Assembly: GCF_002269255.1 (NCBI RefSeq)
Contig: NZ_CP022823.1
Coordinates: forward strand, 4,216,001 to 4,280,000
Length of the DNA stretch: 64,000 bases
Direction: 5' to 3'
Origin: Klebsiella quasivariicola
GTDB lineage: Bacteria; Pseudomonadota; Gammaproteobacteria; Enterobacterales; Enterobacteriaceae
How positions within the stretch are numbered: position 1 is the first letter of the stretch; every line of letters begins with the position of its first letter. Shown here piece by piece: positions 43,392 to 51,654 of this stretch. Position numbers and translations under genes: made by a program. Under the pieces are notes generated by a model. The model saw only the letters and a list, made by a program, of their open reading frames with translations, was not told the DNA's origin and did not search any database.

Positions 43392-44666
43392 TTATTCACC
43401 AGATGCCTGCTGAGCTTCCGGTTTGCCGTAGATCAGCAGCGGCTTGCTCTGACCGGCGATAACCGACTCATCAATGACCACTTTTTCCACATCTTCCATG
43501 GAAGGCAGGTCATACATGGTATCCAGCAGCGCCGCTTCCACAATGGAACGCAGGCCACGGGCGCCGGTTTTACGCGCCATCGCTTTTTTGGCGATAGCAT
43601 CCAGCGCTTCGTCGCGGAACTCAAGCTCTGCACCCTCAAGGCTGAACAGCGCCTGATACTGCTTGGTCAGGGCGTTTTTCGGCTCTTTCAGGATCTGGAT
43701 CAGCGCTTCCTCGCTCAGTTCGTTCAGGGTCGCCACTACAGGCAAACGACCGATAAACTCCGGAATCAGACCAAACTTGATCAGATCTTCCGGCTCAACC
43801 TGGGCCAGCAGCTCGCCTTCGCTGGCTTTGTCTGACTTCGCTTTCACCGTCGCGCCAAAACCAATGCCGGAGCCGGTTTCAACGCGGTGAGAGATCACTT
43901 TGTCCAGGCCAGCAAATGCCCCGCCGCAGATAAACAGGATCTTGGAGGTATCAACCTGCAGGAACTCCTGTTGCGGATGTTTACGTCCGCCCTGCGGCGG
44001 AACGGCGGCGACGGTACCCTCGATAAGCTTCAGCAGCGCCTGCTGCACGCCTTCACCAGAGACGTCGCGGGTAATCGACGGGTTATCGGATTTACGCGAA
44101 ATTTTGTCGATTTCGTCGATATAGACAATACCGCGCTGCGCTTTCTGCACGTCGTAGTCGCACTTCTGCAGCAGTTTCTGAATGATATTTTCGACGTCTT
44201 CACCCACATAACCCGCTTCGGTCAGGGTGGTGGCGTCTGCCATGGTAAACGGCACATCCAGCAGGCGCGCCAGCGTTTCCGCCAGCAGCGTTTTACCGGA
44301 GCCGGTCGGCCCGATCAGCAGGATGTTACTTTTACCCAGCTCTACGCCATTGCTGGTATCGCCATTGCGCAGACGTTTGTAGTGGTTGTATACCGCGACC
44401 GCCAACACTTTCTTCGCCTGTTCCTGACCGATGACGTAGTCATCAAGGTGGTGGCGAATCTCGTGCGGCGTCGGCAACGCGCTGCGCTCGCGGTGCGGCG
44501 CAACTTCTTTAATCTCTTCGCGAATGATGTCGTTACATAAATCAACGCATTCGTCGCAGATATACACGGATGGCCCGGCGATCAGCTTACGCACTTCATG
44601 CTGGCTTTTGCCGCAAAAAGAGCAATACAACAATTTGCCCGATCCATCTTTGCGTTTATCTGTCAT
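43392..44666 (-). CDS. clpX: ClpX ATPase, substrate-unfolding subunit
   Basis: A 424-residue AAA+ unfoldase. The N-terminal zinc-binding domain has four Cys (LYCSFCGK ... VYICDECVDLC), the ATPase has Walker A GPTGSGKT at about 120 and Walker B IVYIDEIDKI, and the IGF-type ClpP-binding loop is GSGIGFGATV region. It delivers ssrA-tagged and other proteins to ClpP. The start at 44666 (MTDKRKDGSGK) is the family start. Downstream of clpP, 250 bases apart. Confidence 0.98.
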   Translation of the reverse strand: MTDKRKDGSGKLLYCSFCGKSQHEVRKLIAGPSVYICDECVDLCNDIIREEIKEVAPHRERSALPTPHEIRHHLDDYVIGQEQAKKVLAVAVYNHYKRLRNGDTSNGVELGKSNILLIGPTGSGKTLLAETLARLLDVPFTMADATTLTEAGYVGEDVENIIQKLLQKCDYDVQKAQRGIVYIDEIDKISRKSDNPSITRDVSGEGVQQALLKLIEGTVAAVPPQGGRKHPQQEFLQVDTSKILFICGGAFAGLDKVISHRVETGSGIGFGATVKAKSDKASEGELLAQVEPEDLIKFGLIPEFIGRLPVVATLNELSEEALIQILKEPKNALTKQYQALFSLEGAELEFRDEALDAIAKKAMARKTGARGLRSIVEAALLDTMYDLPSMEDVEKVVIDESVIAGQSKPLLIYGKPEAQQASGE

Positions 44667-44916
44667 GAGTCCAAACCTCTTTTTAAGTTCTTTGTGCCGC
44701 ACACGACGACGCAAATGCCATTCTCAGGCGCAAGCCGCCATATAGCGTTGTGCCGCCCTTCATTAGTATATACACAAAATCCTTCGCGCTACATCGAGGC
44801 GGTGGCAAAGCCACCGGCCGCAAGCCTGCCCGGCAAGCGCCCGGTATAATACCCACCACCCACACTAACGTGGCGAGAAGGATGAAGCGTAAAGCGGCAC
44901 CCTTGCGCCTGGGGCA

Positions 44917-45540
44917 TCAATTACGATGGGTCAAAATAGAGTCGACCAACCCGTACTCCACGGCTTCCGCAGCAGACAGGAAGCGGTCACGCTCGGTGTC
45001 ACGCTCAATCTGCTCAAGAGACTGGCCGGTATGATGCGCCATCAGCTCATTCATGCGTCCTTTCACCTTCAGGATTTCGCGGGCGTGGATCTCAATATCC
45101 GTCGCCTGTCCCTGATAGCCGCCCAGCGGCTGGTGGATCATCACGCGGGAGTTCGGCAGGCAGAAGCGCTTGCCTTTCGCCCCGGCGGTCAGCAGGAACG
45201 CGCCCATAGAAGCGGCCTGGCCCATACAGATGGTGCTGACGTCCGGCTTGATGAACTGCATGGTGTCATAAATTGACATCCCGGCGGTGATCACCCCGCC
45301 CGGAGAGTTAATGTACAGGTAAATGTCTTTTTCCGGGTTTTCCGCTTCCAGAAACAGCATCTGCGCCACGATCAGGTTGGCCATGTGGTCTTCAACCTGG
45401 CCGGTCAGAAAAATGACGCGTTCCTTAAGCAGACGGGAGTAGATATCAAAAGAACGTTCACCGCGTGAGGTCTGTTCAATGACCATCGGCACCAGGGCCA
45501 TATGGGGTGCAAAGTTGTCTCGTTCGCCACTGTATGACAT
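44917..45540 (-). CDS. clpP: ClpP protease proteolytic subunit
   Basis: A 207-residue serine peptidase forming the tetradecameric core. A 14-residue propeptide precedes the mature start ALVPMVIEQ. The catalytic triad is Ser111 (GQAASMGAF), His136 (VMIHQPLGG) and an Asp near 185. Works with ClpX and ClpA. A sigma-32 promoter is found about 145 bases upstream. Confidence 0.98.
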   Translation of the reverse strand: MSYSGERDNFAPHMALVPMVIEQTSRGERSFDIYSRLLKERVIFLTGQVEDHMANLIVAQMLFLEAENPEKDIYLYINSPGGVITAGMSIYDTMQFIKPDVSTICMGQAASMGAFLLTAGAKGKRFCLPNSRVMIHQPLGGYQGQATDIEIHAREILKVKGRMNELMAHHTGQSLEQIERDTERDRFLSAAEAVEYGLVDSILTHRN

Positions 45541-45683
45541 TTCCGTCTCCTGGAGTAATTTTAAAATACCTGCTGCACTGATTGTAACCTTACGGACGGA
45601 TTATCAGCCACAGTTTCTATCCGCTGAACGCGTCACCGCCTCTTCAACACGCGTGCGATTGCGGATGCAGTTGCCTCCCCCGG

Positions 45684-45712
45684 TAATGGGGATGGTGTTG
45701 CCATATTTCAAG
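45684..45712 (-). promoter_or_regulatory. Sigma-32 promoter of clpP(X)
   Basis: On the minus strand CTTGAA, 15 bases, CCCCATTA: a near-perfect heat-shock promoter within the 310-base gap between tig and clpP. Confidence 0.88.
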
Positions 45713-45784
45713 CATAACAAGCTTTTGCTGTAACGCTATCATGGTAAATGCGTTTTAGCATCGTGCCTTAGGCGTTCATTATCC

Positions 45785-45823
45785 TAAAAAAAAAACCCGC
45801 CGCCTTTCGGCAACGGGTTTTTG
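45785..45823. terminator. Terminator of tig
   Basis: AACCCG / CGGGTT outer stem enclosing a CCGCC-TTTC-GGC hairpin, with a run of ten A on the left (T run on the minus strand) and TTTTT on the right. Confidence 0.88.
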
Positions 45824-45850
45824 CTCGAACCTTAAACAATCGCGGCGAAA

Positions 45851-47149
45851 TTACGCCTGCTGGTTCATCAGTTCGTTGAAGGAAGTGGCTTTTTCAGACA
45901 CTTTGGCTTTCGCCAGCACGGCTTCAACAGCCTGCTCTTCCAGCGCCACGTTGCGCATGTTGTCCATCAGCTCTTTGTTCTTGCTGTAGAACTCAACCAC
46001 TTCTGACGGATCTTCGTACGCAGAAGCCATCTCTTCGATCAGGGCTTTCACACGCTCTTCGTCAGCTTTCAGCTCGTTGGTGCGAATCACTTCGCCCAGC
46101 AGCAGACCAACAACGACGCGGCGTTTAGCCTGCTCTTCGAACAGCTCGCGCGGCAGTTCCAGGGCTTGTTTCTCGTTGCCGCCGAAACGCTGAGCAGCCT
46201 GGCGACGCAGTACGTCGATTTCGCTGTCGATCAGGGCCGCCGGAACGTCGATCTCGTTGGCTTTAACCAGACCTTCGATAGCCTGAGACTTCACGCGGTT
46301 ACGCACAGCGCCTTTCAGCTCGCGCTCCATGTTTTTACGCACTTCAGCGCGCAGGCCAGCAACGGAACCATCTTCCACGCCGAAACGTTTGATGAATTCT
46401 TCGGTCAGCTCCGGCAGTTCGCGCTCTTCAACTTTTTTCAGGTTGATAACGAACTTAGCCGCTTTACCTTTCAGGTTTTCAGCGTGGTATTCTTCCGGGA
46501 AGGTCACGTCGATGGTGAACTCTTCACCCGCTTTATGGCCTTTGATACCGTCTTCGAAGCCCGGGATCATGCGACCCTGGCCCATCGCCAGTACGAAGTC
46601 AGAAGCTTTGCCGCCTTCGAACTCTTCGCCATCTACAGAACCGGTGAAGTCGATGGTAACGCGATCTTCAGCATCAACGGCGCCATCTTTTTCTTTCCAG
46701 GTCGCCTGCTGCTTGCGCAGGGTTTCCAGCATGGTATCAACGTCAGCGTCGGTGACTTCAACAACCGGTTTTTCAACTTCGATCGCGTCCAGACCCTGCA
46801 GTTCAACTTCCGGATACACTTCGAACTCTACCGCGTAGGTGAAGTCTTCGCCCAGCTTGTATTCGCCCGGAACGTAGTTCGGCGCGCCGGCCGGATTGAT
46901 TTTTTCTTTGATGATCGCGTCAACGAAATGACGGCTCATCAGGTCACCCAGCACATCCTGGCGAACGGACGCGCCATAACGCTGAGCAACAACATTCATC
47001 GGCACTTTGCCTTTACGGAAGCCGTCAATGCGAACTTTTTTCGCTACGTTGACCAGCTCGCTTTTGACAGCATTCTCGATGCTGTCAGCGGCGATAGTAA
47101 TCGTTACACGGCGCCCAAGGCCCTGAGTGGTTTCAACTGAAACTTGCAT
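45851..47149 (-). CDS. tig: Trigger factor, ribosome-associated chaperone
   Basis: A 432-residue chaperone. The ribosome-binding domain contains the signature GFRKGKVP (residues about 43-50). The FKBP-type PPIase domain is about 150-245 (DRVTIDFTGSVDGEEFEGGKASDF), and the C-terminal arms form the rest. It folds nascent chains at the ribosome exit. The ribosome site GAGGTAACAAG precedes the ATG. Confidence 0.98.
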   Translation of the reverse strand: MQVSVETTQGLGRRVTITIAADSIENAVKSELVNVAKKVRIDGFRKGKVPMNVVAQRYGASVRQDVLGDLMSRHFVDAIIKEKINPAGAPNYVPGEYKLGEDFTYAVEFEVYPEVELQGLDAIEVEKPVVEVTDADVDTMLETLRKQQATWKEKDGAVDAEDRVTIDFTGSVDGEEFEGGKASDFVLAMGQGRMIPGFEDGIKGHKAGEEFTIDVTFPEEYHAENLKGKAAKFVINLKKVEERELPELTEEFIKRFGVEDGSVAGLRAEVRKNMERELKGAVRNRVKSQAIEGLVKANEIDVPAALIDSEIDVLRRQAAQRFGGNEKQALELPRELFEEQAKRRVVVGLLLGEVIRTNELKADEERVKALIEEMASAYEDPSEVVEFYSKNKELMDNMRNVALEEQAVEAVLAKAKVSEKATSFNELMNQQA

Positions 47150-47413
47150 CTTGTTACCTCAAAAAAATCACAGTGCTCGGTCAACTCTGGAAGCGCGTGT
47201 AGGTGGCTTCGCAGAACCGGGATGCCCTCTTCAAATCAGAAACACATTCCCTGTCGTCAGAATCATCCCGAAGACATTCATATATAAGACGCGGCATTAT
47301 AGCGGCATCACTTTTGTGAGTCGAGAACGGTTGTCGCCCACTGCTGCGGCATTTTTCACATTTCCCGCTCAAATTTGTCCGCAAAAGCGCTAACTTTGCG
47401 CATTTTCCAGGCA
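47150..47413 (-). promoter_or_regulatory. tig promoter region
   Basis: On the minus strand TATAAT at 47296-47301 is 17 bases from TCGACT at 47319-47324, a plausible sigma-70 promoter giving a leader of about 140 bases before tig. The rest shows no other feature. Confidence 0.6.
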
Positions 47414-47441
47414 AAACAAAACGGCCCGTAGGCCGTTTTTG
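47414..47441. terminator. Terminator of bolA
   Basis: AAAACGGCC / GGCCGTTTTT stem with a CGTA loop, symmetrical A and T tracts. Confidence 0.88.
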
Positions 47442-47494
47442 CTAAATCTGCAAGCAACATACTGGAAAAGCGCCAGCGGTTGCAAATGGGATTT

Positions 47495-47812
47495 CTAGGC
47501 GATACTCCCCGCACCGCGGCACGGCGGTGAGGCGAAAACCGTATCCTGTAATGCTTCCCATTCTTTAATCGTATAGGTGTGCAGCGCCAGGGCATGCACT
47601 GTACTCGACAGCTCCTCGGTTAGCGTGCCGTAGATCATACGGTGGCGATTGAGGAAACGCTCGCCAGTGAAGCGATCGCTCACTAACACCACTTTAAAAT
47701 GACTCTCAGAGCCCGCAGGGACGTTGTGACGATAACTTTCATCCACGACTTCGAGATACATCGGGTCGAACGCTGCTCTAAGTTTTGCTTCGATCTGTTC
47801 ACGTATCATCAT
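47495..47812 (-). CDS. bolA: BolA, stress-response morphogene / iron-sulfur trafficking partner
   Basis: A 105-residue BolA protein with a class II KH-like fold. The signature VLVSDRFTGERFLNRHRMIYG is present, with the His used for Fe-S cluster sharing with Grx4. The C-terminal tail FASPPCRGAGSIA is as in E. coli. It acts as a transcription factor on cell-wall genes and in Fe-S assembly. Two adjacent ATGs (47812, 47809) are possible; the first is given. CGGCTAACA at 47859-47867 (minus) resembles the gearbox -10 of E. coli bolA1p, but no matching -35 is clear. Confidence 0.94.
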   Translation of the reverse strand: MMIREQIEAKLRAAFDPMYLEVVDESYRHNVPAGSESHFKVVLVSDRFTGERFLNRHRMIYGTLTEELSSTVHALALHTYTIKEWEALQDTVFASPPCRGAGSIA

Positions 47813-48113
47813 GAATTTTCTCCTCCGACAACGCTGAGATGCCGCCACTCCATTTAAATGTTAGCCGCTTTTACCGCTTCCATTAGGAGAAAACAACAAA
47901 AAATTAGCATTGTTCTGATATTTTCATTCAAAAGTATCACGTTTACTGGCTCTGGTCGCCAGATCCGCCGGGAAAGCGTGATTAACCGTGGCGCTATGCT
48001 CAGAAAACCGCCAGGGCGATGGATTTACACGCGTTGCCACTTCCCCTTGCCGTTAGCGATGCTATGATGGCGGTAATTTTCCTTATAACAACACCATGCG
48101 TTGAGACCTGAAC
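47813..48113. other. Divergent intergenic region bolA / yajG
   Basis: A 301-base region that should hold the bolA (gearbox-like) and yajG promoters. AT-rich near bolA; no ORF or RNA gene seen. Confidence 0.5.
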
Positions 48114-48692
48114 ATGCTTAAGAAGATCCTTTTTCCGTTGGTCGCCATGTTTATGCTGGCAGGATGCGCCACGCCGCCGACCACTATTGAAGTATCGCCG
48201 AAAATCACGCTGCCGCAGCAGGATCCGAGCCTGATGGGCGTGACCGTCAGCATCAACGGCGCTGACCAGCGTCCGGACCAGGCGCTGGCGAAAGTGACGC
48301 GCGACAACCAACAGGTCACCCTTACTGCCTCCCGCGATCTGCGTTTCCTGCTGCAGGAAGTGCTGGAGAAACAAATGACCGCTCGCGGCTACATGATTGG
48401 CCCGAACGGCGCGGTCGATCTGCAGATTATCGTCAACAAACTTTACGCTGACGTCTCCCAGGGCAACGTGCGCTACAACATCGCCACCAAAGCCGATATC
48501 GCCATCATCGCCACCGCGGCGAACGGCACGAAGATGACCAAAAACTACCGCGCCAGCTACTCCGTTGAAGGCGCCTTCCAGGCCTCGAACAAAAACATCG
48601 CTGATGCCGTCAACAGCGTCCTGACCGATACCATCGCCGATATGGCGCAGGACACCAGCATCCACGATTTCATCAAGCAAAACGCGCGTTAA
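48114..48692 (+). CDS. yajG: YajG family lipoprotein
   Basis: A 192-residue lipoprotein with lipobox LAGC (Cys18). The mature domain (ITLPQQDPSLMGVTVSINGADQRPDQALAKV) matches YajG, for which no function is firmly known. It is 44 bases before ampG, and in E. coli the two form an operon. A hairpin lies between them. Confidence 0.93.
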   Translation: MLKKILFPLVAMFMLAGCATPPTTIEVSPKITLPQQDPSLMGVTVSINGADQRPDQALAKVTRDNQQVTLTASRDLRFLLQEVLEKQMTARGYMIGPNGAVDLQIIVNKLYADVSQGNVRYNIATKADIAIIATAANGTKMTKNYRASYSVEGAFQASNKNIADAVNSVLTDTIADMAQDTSIHDFIKQNAR

Positions 48693-48700
48693 TGCCACCA

Positions 48701-48724
48701 CGAACCCGGCTTCCGCCGGGTTCG
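48701..48724 (+). terminator. Hairpin between yajG and ampG
   Basis: A perfect 10-bp CGAACCCGGC / GCCGGGTTCG stem with a TTCC loop ends 11 bases before the ampG ATG and is followed by TGCTTTATG. It may partly terminate or mask the ampG ribosome site. Confidence 0.7.
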
Positions 48725-48735
48725 TGCTTTATGCT

Positions 48736-50211
48736 ATGTCCAGTCACTACTTACGCATTTTTCAGCAGCCGAAATCAGCGATTTTGCTGATCCTCGGCTT
48801 CGCCTCCGGTCTGCCGCTGGCTCTCACCTCCGGTACTCTGCAGGCCTGGATGACGGTGGAAAATATCGATCTGAAAACGATCGGTTTTTTCTCGCTCGTC
48901 GGCCAGGCCTATGTCTTTAAATTCCTCTGGTCACCGCTGATGGATCGCTACACGCCGCCATTTCTGGGGCGCCGTCGCGGTTGGCTGTTGACCACCCAGG
49001 TATTACTCCTGCTGGCCATCGCGGCGATGGGCTTCCTTGAGCCGGTCAGCCAACTCCGCTGGATGGCGGCGCTGGCGGTGGTGATCGCCTTCTGCTCGGC
49101 GTCGCAGGATATCGTGTTCGATGCCTGGAAAACCGACGTTTTGCCGGCGGAAGAGCGCGGCGCCGGCGCCGCGATCAGCGTGCTGGGCTATCGCCTCGGG
49201 ATGCTGGTCTCCGGTGGACTGGCCCTGTGGCTTGCCGACCGCTATCTCGGCTGGCAGGGGATGTACTGGCTGATGGCGGCACTGCTGGTGCCCTGTATTA
49301 TCGCCACGCTGCTGGCGCCCGAACCGAGCGATGTTATTCCGGTCCCCAGATCGCTGGAACAGGCGGTGGCCGAACCGCTGCGCGATTTCTTCGGCCGCAA
49401 CAACGCCTGGCTGATTCTGCTGCTCATCGTCCTTTATAAGCTCGGCGATGCGTTTGCTATGAGCCTGACCACCACTTTCCTTATCCGCGGCGTGGGGTTT
49501 GATGCCGGCGAAGTGGGGATGGTGAACAAAACCTTAGGCCTGTTTGCCACCATTCTCGGCGCCTTGTATGGCGGGGTGCTGATGCAGCGATTGACGCTCT
49601 TTCGGGCGCTGCTGATCTTCGGTGTGCTACAGGGAGTCTCCAACGCCGGCTACTGGCTGCTGTCGGTTACCGATAAGCATCTCTATTCCATGGCGACCGC
49701 CGTGTTCTTTGAAAACCTGTGCGGGGGGATGGGGACGGCGGCGTTTGTCGCACTGCTGATGACGCTATGCAATAAATCATTCTCCGCCACTCAGTTCGCG
49801 CTGCTCTCTGCGCTGTCCGCGGTTGGCCGCGTATACGTTGGGCCGATCGCCGGCTGGTTTGTCGAGGCCCACGGCTGGTCGACTTTCTATCTCTTCTCGG
49901 TGGTCGCGGCGGTGCCGGGGATCGCGCTACTGCTGCTGTGCCGGCAAACGCTTGAGCATACCCAGCGCACGGCAAGCTTTATGCCACGAAGTGAATACCC
50001 ACAGGCCTATGCGCTGGCGCTGAGGATCCTGGCGCTGGGTTGCCTGCTGCTGGCTGTATGGCTGTTACTGCTGGTCATGAACGCGCTGGATTATACGGCG
50101 TTCTCTTTCCTGCCCGGCCTGCTGGAGGTGGCGGCGCTGACCGCCGTGGGGGGTATTTTGTTCGGCGGTCTGCTCGACTACCTGGCGCTGCGTAAAACCC
50201 GCCTGATTTAA
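48736..50211 (+). CDS. ampG: Muropeptide permease AmpG
   Basis: A 491-residue MFS-type inner-membrane permease that imports GlcNAc-anhydroMurNAc muropeptides for recycling. It supplies the signal for AmpR-controlled beta-lactamase where ampC is inducible. It aligns over its full length with E. coli AmpG, including MSSHYLRIFQQPKSAILLILGFASGLPLALTSGTL. The start at 48736 gives that N-terminus. No clear Shine-Dalgarno lies between the hairpin and the ATG, hinting at coupled or restrained translation. Confidence 0.96.
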   Translation: MSSHYLRIFQQPKSAILLILGFASGLPLALTSGTLQAWMTVENIDLKTIGFFSLVGQAYVFKFLWSPLMDRYTPPFLGRRRGWLLTTQVLLLLAIAAMGFLEPVSQLRWMAALAVVIAFCSASQDIVFDAWKTDVLPAEERGAGAAISVLGYRLGMLVSGGLALWLADRYLGWQGMYWLMAALLVPCIIATLLAPEPSDVIPVPRSLEQAVAEPLRDFFGRNNAWLILLLIVLYKLGDAFAMSLTTTFLIRGVGFDAGEVGMVNKTLGLFATILGALYGGVLMQRLTLFRALLIFGVLQGVSNAGYWLLSVTDKHLYSMATAVFFENLCGGMGTAAFVALLMTLCNKSFSATQFALLSALSAVGRVYVGPIAGWFVEAHGWSTFYLFSVVAAVPGIALLLLCRQTLEHTQRTASFMPRSEYPQAYALALRILALGCLLLAVWLLLLVMNALDYTAFSFLPGLLEVAALTAVGGILFGGLLDYLALRKTRLI

Positions 50212-50230
50212 GGATATTGCATCATTATTA

Positions 50231-50263
50231 GCCGTTGTAATTACGAAACGTAATTATAACGGC
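50231..50263 (+). terminator. Hairpin downstream of ampG
   Basis: A 15-bp stem GCCGTTGTAATTACG / CGTAATTATAACGGC (one mismatch) with an AAA loop, 20 bases after ampG. The T tract is weak. Confidence 0.6.
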
Positions 50264-50690
50264 TTATTAACGCTTTTATATTGCCCGCTGCGCTATTTGT
50301 TGTTTTGTGCGTTTTAGTTTTCTGGAAATTATTGACAGTTTTCATTCGATTCTTTAAATAATTTAACCGATTCAGCTACGGCGATTTTATTTTACGTATT
50401 CACAATGTCTTTTATTTGATAATTAAATGTTAAACAATTGTTCTAATTTATGGGTGGTTATGCCCATTCGCCGCTAAGCACTCCTTTTCTTATCCCTTTC
50501 GTTATCAATCCCACGAAAATCAGGCTTTGCAAGCTATTACGTAACACTACGTAACATATGTGACAAACCAAGCAGAAGCCGCTAACACAGAACTGACAGA
50601 GATCCAATCATGTTTACAGTAATGCAACCTTACCGTAAAATGCCCGTACACTTTAAACGCCACCAGATCCCGTGGAATTGAGGTCGTTCA
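50264..50690. promoter_or_regulatory. cyo operon promoter region
   Basis: About 430 AT-rich bases upstream of cyoA without an ORF. In E. coli the cyo promoter is controlled by ArcA, Fnr and others; I could not assign sites by eye. The cyoA ribosome site TTGAGGTCGTTCA is at the end. Confidence 0.5.
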
Positions 50691-51635
50691 ATGAGACTCA
50701 GGAAATACAATAAAAGTTTGGGATGGATGTCATTAATCGCAGGTACTGTATTACTCAGTGGTTGTGATTCTGCACTCCTTGACCCAAAAGGACAGATTGG
50801 ACTGGAGCAACGCTCTTTGATTCTGACGGCCTTCGGCCTGATGATGATTGTCGTTATTCCCGCCGTCTTGATGGCAGTAGGATTTGCCTGGAAGTATCGC
50901 GCGAGCAATAAAGATGCGAAGTATAGCCCGAACTGGTCACACTCCAATAAAGTGGAAGCTGTGGTCTGGACGGTACCTATTCTGATCATCCTGTTCCTGG
51001 CCGTTCTGACCTGGAAAACCACTCACGCACTGGAGCCAAGCAAACCGCTTGCCCATGACGAGAAACCAATCACCATCGAAGTCGTATCGATGGACTGGAA
51101 ATGGTTCTTTATCTATCCGGAACAGGGTATTGCTACCGTTAACGAAATCGCCTTCCCGGCGAACGTACCGGTACACTTCAAAGTGACCTCTAACTCGGTG
51201 ATGAACTCGTTCTTTATTCCGCGCTTAGGTAGCCAGATTTACGCAATGGCCGGGATGCAGACTCAGCTGCACCTCATTGCTGATGAAGCAGGTACTTATG
51301 ACGGTATCTCCGCTAGCTACAGTGGCCCGGGCTTCTCTGGTATGAAGTTCAAAGCGATTGCGACCCCGGATCGTGCAACTTTCGATCAGTGGGTGGAAAA
51401 AGCAAAACAGTCTCCGAACTCCATGGACTCCATGGCCGCGTTCGAGAAAGTGGCTGTGCCTAGCGAATACAACAAAGTGGAATACTTCTCTAACGTGAAG
51501 CCGGATCTGTTCAAAGATGTTGTGAACAAATTCATGTCTCACGAGAGCATGAACATGTCCAAACCTGAAGGCGAGCACGCCGCTCACGACGGGATGGAAG
51601 GCATGGACATGAGCCACGCGGAAACCGCTCACTAA
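50691..51635 (+). CDS. cyoA: Cytochrome bo3 ubiquinol oxidase subunit II
   Basis: A 314-residue lipoprotein subunit (lipobox LSGC, Cys25) with two membrane helices (about 45-70, 90-110) and a periplasmic cupredoxin domain that lacks the CuA ligands, as in quinol oxidases. The C-terminal tail is Met/His-rich (DGMEGMDMSHAETAH). First gene of cyoABCDE. Confidence 0.97.
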   Translation: MRLRKYNKSLGWMSLIAGTVLLSGCDSALLDPKGQIGLEQRSLILTAFGLMMIVVIPAVLMAVGFAWKYRASNKDAKYSPNWSHSNKVEAVVWTVPILIILFLAVLTWKTTHALEPSKPLAHDEKPITIEVVSMDWKWFFIYPEQGIATVNEIAFPANVPVHFKVTSNSVMNSFFIPRLGSQIYAMAGMQTQLHLIADEAGTYDGISASYSGPGFSGMKFKAIATPDRATFDQWVEKAKQSPNSMDSMAAFEKVAVPSEYNKVEYFSNVKPDLFKDVVNKFMSHESMNMSKPEGEHAAHDGMEGMDMSHAETAH

Positions 51636-51654
51636 GGGGCCGAGGAAGAAAACG

